From positions 1-7,848 of the forward strand of contig CANGUJ010000169.1 of NCBI GenBank assembly GCA_947456845.1: a stretch of 7,848 bases of DNA, given 5' to 3'. The notes below the pieces were generated by a model. It was not told the DNA's origin, ran no database searches, and worked only from the letters and a program-made list of their open reading frames with translations. This document shows, in pieces, positions 6,854 through 7,848 of the stretch. The translations under genes were made by a program, and so were the position numbers. Source of the DNA: Burkholderiales bacterium (GTDB lineage: Bacteria > Pseudomonadota > Gammaproteobacteria > Burkholderiales > JAEUOS01). The number at the start of each line of letters is the position of its first letter. Within the stretch, counting starts at the first letter, position 1.

Positions 6854-6860
6854 CATCGCA

Positions 6861-7754
6861 ATGCGCATCACCATGCTGGGTACCGGGGCCGCCTTCGTCG
6901 ACCCCGACCGCGCCCAGTCGGGCATCCTGGTCACGCTCGACAACGGCCGCAACTACCTGTTCGACTGCGGCGCCGGCATCACGCGCAACATGGTGCGCGC
7001 CAACGTCAGCCCGGCGGACGTGAGCGCGGTGTTCCTCACCCACCTGCATCACGACCACATCTGCGACTTTCCACTCTTCGTGATCACCGGCTGGATGTGG
7101 GACCGCGAGGACGCGCCGGTGGTGATCGGGCCGAAAGGCACCAACCATTTCGTGAAGAACCTGTTCGAGGGCGGCGCCTTCAAGGCCGACTTCGAGGCGC
7201 GCAGCAGCTATCCGCGGCGCCAGAAGAACCTCGCGGCGGTGCGGCCGAAGGTGATCGAGGCATCTCCCGGCGTGGCCTACGAGGATGCGCATGTGCGCAT
7301 GGTGTGCGACTGGGTCGAGCACATTCCGCGCGAGATCTCCGAGTGCTTCGGCGTGCGCTTCGAGGCCGAGGGCAAGGTGGTGGCCTTCTCCGGCGACACC
7401 GCGCCGTGCGCCTCGATGGAGCGCCTGGCCGCCGGCGCCGACCTGCTGATCCACGAATGCACTTTTCCGGAGTCGTTCATCGAGCATCGCCGCAGGACCG
7501 GCGTGGGCACCTTCGCCCATACCAGCCCCACCGAACTGGGGCAGCTGGCTTCGCGTGCCGGGGTCAAGCGCCTCTTGCCCACGCACTTCGGCCACTTCGA
7601 TTCCACCCATGCGCTCATCAAGAAAGTGGCCACGCACCACTTTCCGGTCGAGCAGATGGGCCCGCACCTGATGGACGAGATGGTGCGCGACATCCGCAAG
7701 CATTACAGCGGCCCGCTGCAGCTGGCGGCCGACCTGCTGCGCGTCGATGTTTGA
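6861..7754 (+). CDS. MBL-fold metallo-hydrolase, RNase Z/AtsA-like
   Basis: This 297-residue protein, with no signal peptide and so probably cytoplasmic, carries the full set of metallo-beta-lactamase-fold metal ligands in RNase Z-like spacing. The opening strand is MRITMLGTGAA. The metal motif HLHHDH supplies H61, H63, D65 and H66. Further ligands are H154 (WVEHIP), D179 (FSGDTAP) and H242 (PTHFGH). LLIHECTF (E199) and AHTSPTELGQLA (H220) correspond to the HEAT and GHSTA segments of RNase Z. The protein should bind two metal ions, probably zinc, and hydrolyse a phosphodiester or ester bond. I see no clear RNase Z exosite arm, so the looser RNase Z/arylsulfatase-type hydrolase group is the safer call than tRNA 3' processing. 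It is transcribed divergently from the PEP-CTERM gene. The gene for an exported protein follows after 13 bp, suggesting an operon, perhaps for uptake and hydrolysis of an organic compound (inference). Confidence 0.9.
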   Translation: MRITMLGTGAAFVDPDRAQSGILVTLDNGRNYLFDCGAGITRNMVRANVSPADVSAVFLTHLHHDHICDFPLFVITGWMWDREDAPVVIGPKGTNHFVKNLFEGGAFKADFEARSSYPRRQKNLAAVRPKVIEASPGVAYEDAHVRMVCDWVEHIPREISECFGVRFEAEGKVVAFSGDTAPCASMERLAAGADLLIHECTFPESFIEHRRRTGVGTFAHTSPTELGQLASRAGVKRLLPTHFGHFDSTHALIKKVATHHFPVEQMGPHLMDEMVRDIRKHYSGPLQLAADLLRVDV

Positions 7755-7767
7755 ACCGGGAACCCAC

Positions 7768-7848
7768 ATGCACATCCAGACCCTGCAGCAACTCGCCCGC
7801 ACCGGCCTCCTGGCCGCCGGCGTCGCCGCCACCGCCGCCTTCGCGCAA
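7768..7848 (+). CDS. Start of an exported protein (signal peptide only, truncated by window end)
   Basis: An ATG at 7768 opens a frame that runs off the right edge after 27 residues: basic/polar MHIQTLQQLAR, hydrophobic TGLLAAGVAATAA, then AFA|Q, a standard signal peptidase I site at the very end of the window. GGGAA at 7758-7762 is a modest ribosome site 5 bases upstream. The 13-bp gap after the MBL-fold gene indicates co-transcription. In betaproteobacteria a hydrolase of this type is often followed by a periplasmic solute-binding protein (for example the Bug/TctC family), and this signal peptide would suit one. The mature protein is not visible, so no family can be assigned. Confidence 0.75.
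   Translation, partial: MHIQTLQQLARTGLLAAGVAATAAFAQ

Larger units (their letters stand above)
6469..6860. other. 392-bp divergent intergenic region
   Basis: This spacer separates the start of the PEP-CTERM gene (leftward) from the start of the metallo-beta-lactamase-fold gene (rightward). It must hold the promoters of both. It includes a relatively AT-rich stretch at about 6530-6590 (ATTTACAATC, GTTTTCGTGAGATAAG) and a perfect 10-bp palindrome GCCGCGCGGC at 6596-6605. It also holds an interrupted small frame on the - strand (6573-6728) and sigma-54-like elements on both strands. No tRNA, riboswitch or intrinsic terminator was recognised. I could not find a convincing sigma-70 promoter for the PEP-CTERM gene: the best -10-like string, TGTAAA at the - strand of 6532-6537, has no acceptable -35 partner. 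Confidence 0.7.

Noticed and set aside
6594..6860. An 89-codon N-terminal extension of the MBL-fold protein
   Set aside because: The family begins at the MRITMLGTG strand, the RBS GGAG precedes 6861, and the extension covers the putative promoter and resembles no protein domain.
6684..7832. A 382-codon - strand frame across the MBL-fold gene
   Set aside because: It is a His/Ala/Val/Arg-rich antisense shadow. Only its last 14 codons overlap the small frame that I list separately because of its RBS.

Overview
The window is high-GC DNA (a hand count of 3121-3180 gives 41 G/C in 60) from a Gram-negative bacterium with an outer membrane. An RND efflux system plus a PEP-CTERM surface protein point to Proteobacteria. 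Betaproteobacteria is the most likely class, but this is inferred from gene content and not proven. No mobile element, CRISPR array, rRNA or tRNA was found.

Left part (1-4566, + strand): an operon for a tripartite heavy-metal efflux pump in the classic C-B-A order. It holds the 3' end of a TolC/CzcC-type outer-membrane channel, a complete HlyD/CzcB-type periplasmic adaptor, and a complete CzcA-type (HME family) RND permease. The permease has the intramembrane D-x6-D-x6-E proton-relay residues. The three proteins should form one complex that moves divalent or monovalent metal cations from periplasm or cytoplasm to the outside. The exact metal cannot be read from the sequence.

Middle (4597-6468, - strand): a 623-residue exported protein with a Sec signal peptide, a long glycine/asparagine-rich beta-helix-like body, a proline-rich linker and a canonical PEP-CTERM tail (VPEP, membrane helix, RRR). 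It converges on the pump operon with a 30-bp gap. It is visibly less GC-rich than its neighbours (5221-5280 counts 30/60). It is probably a surface or biofilm-matrix protein processed by an exosortase encoded elsewhere.

Right part: a 392-bp spacer between divergent genes (6469-6860), then an RNase Z/AtsA-like metallo-beta-lactamase-fold hydrolase (6861-7754, +). Thirteen bases further on is the start of another exported protein, of which only the signal peptide lies in the window. The spacer is the least explained region. On the - strand it has a strong ribosome-binding site followed by a tiny frame starting MKRRT, like the PEP-CTERM protein, which is interrupted by an in-frame TGA. It also has a sigma-54-like GG-N10-GC element upstream of that frame. 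I see no convincing new multi-gene system here. The best candidates for a second look are this spacer and the substituted metal-relay motif of the RND permease.
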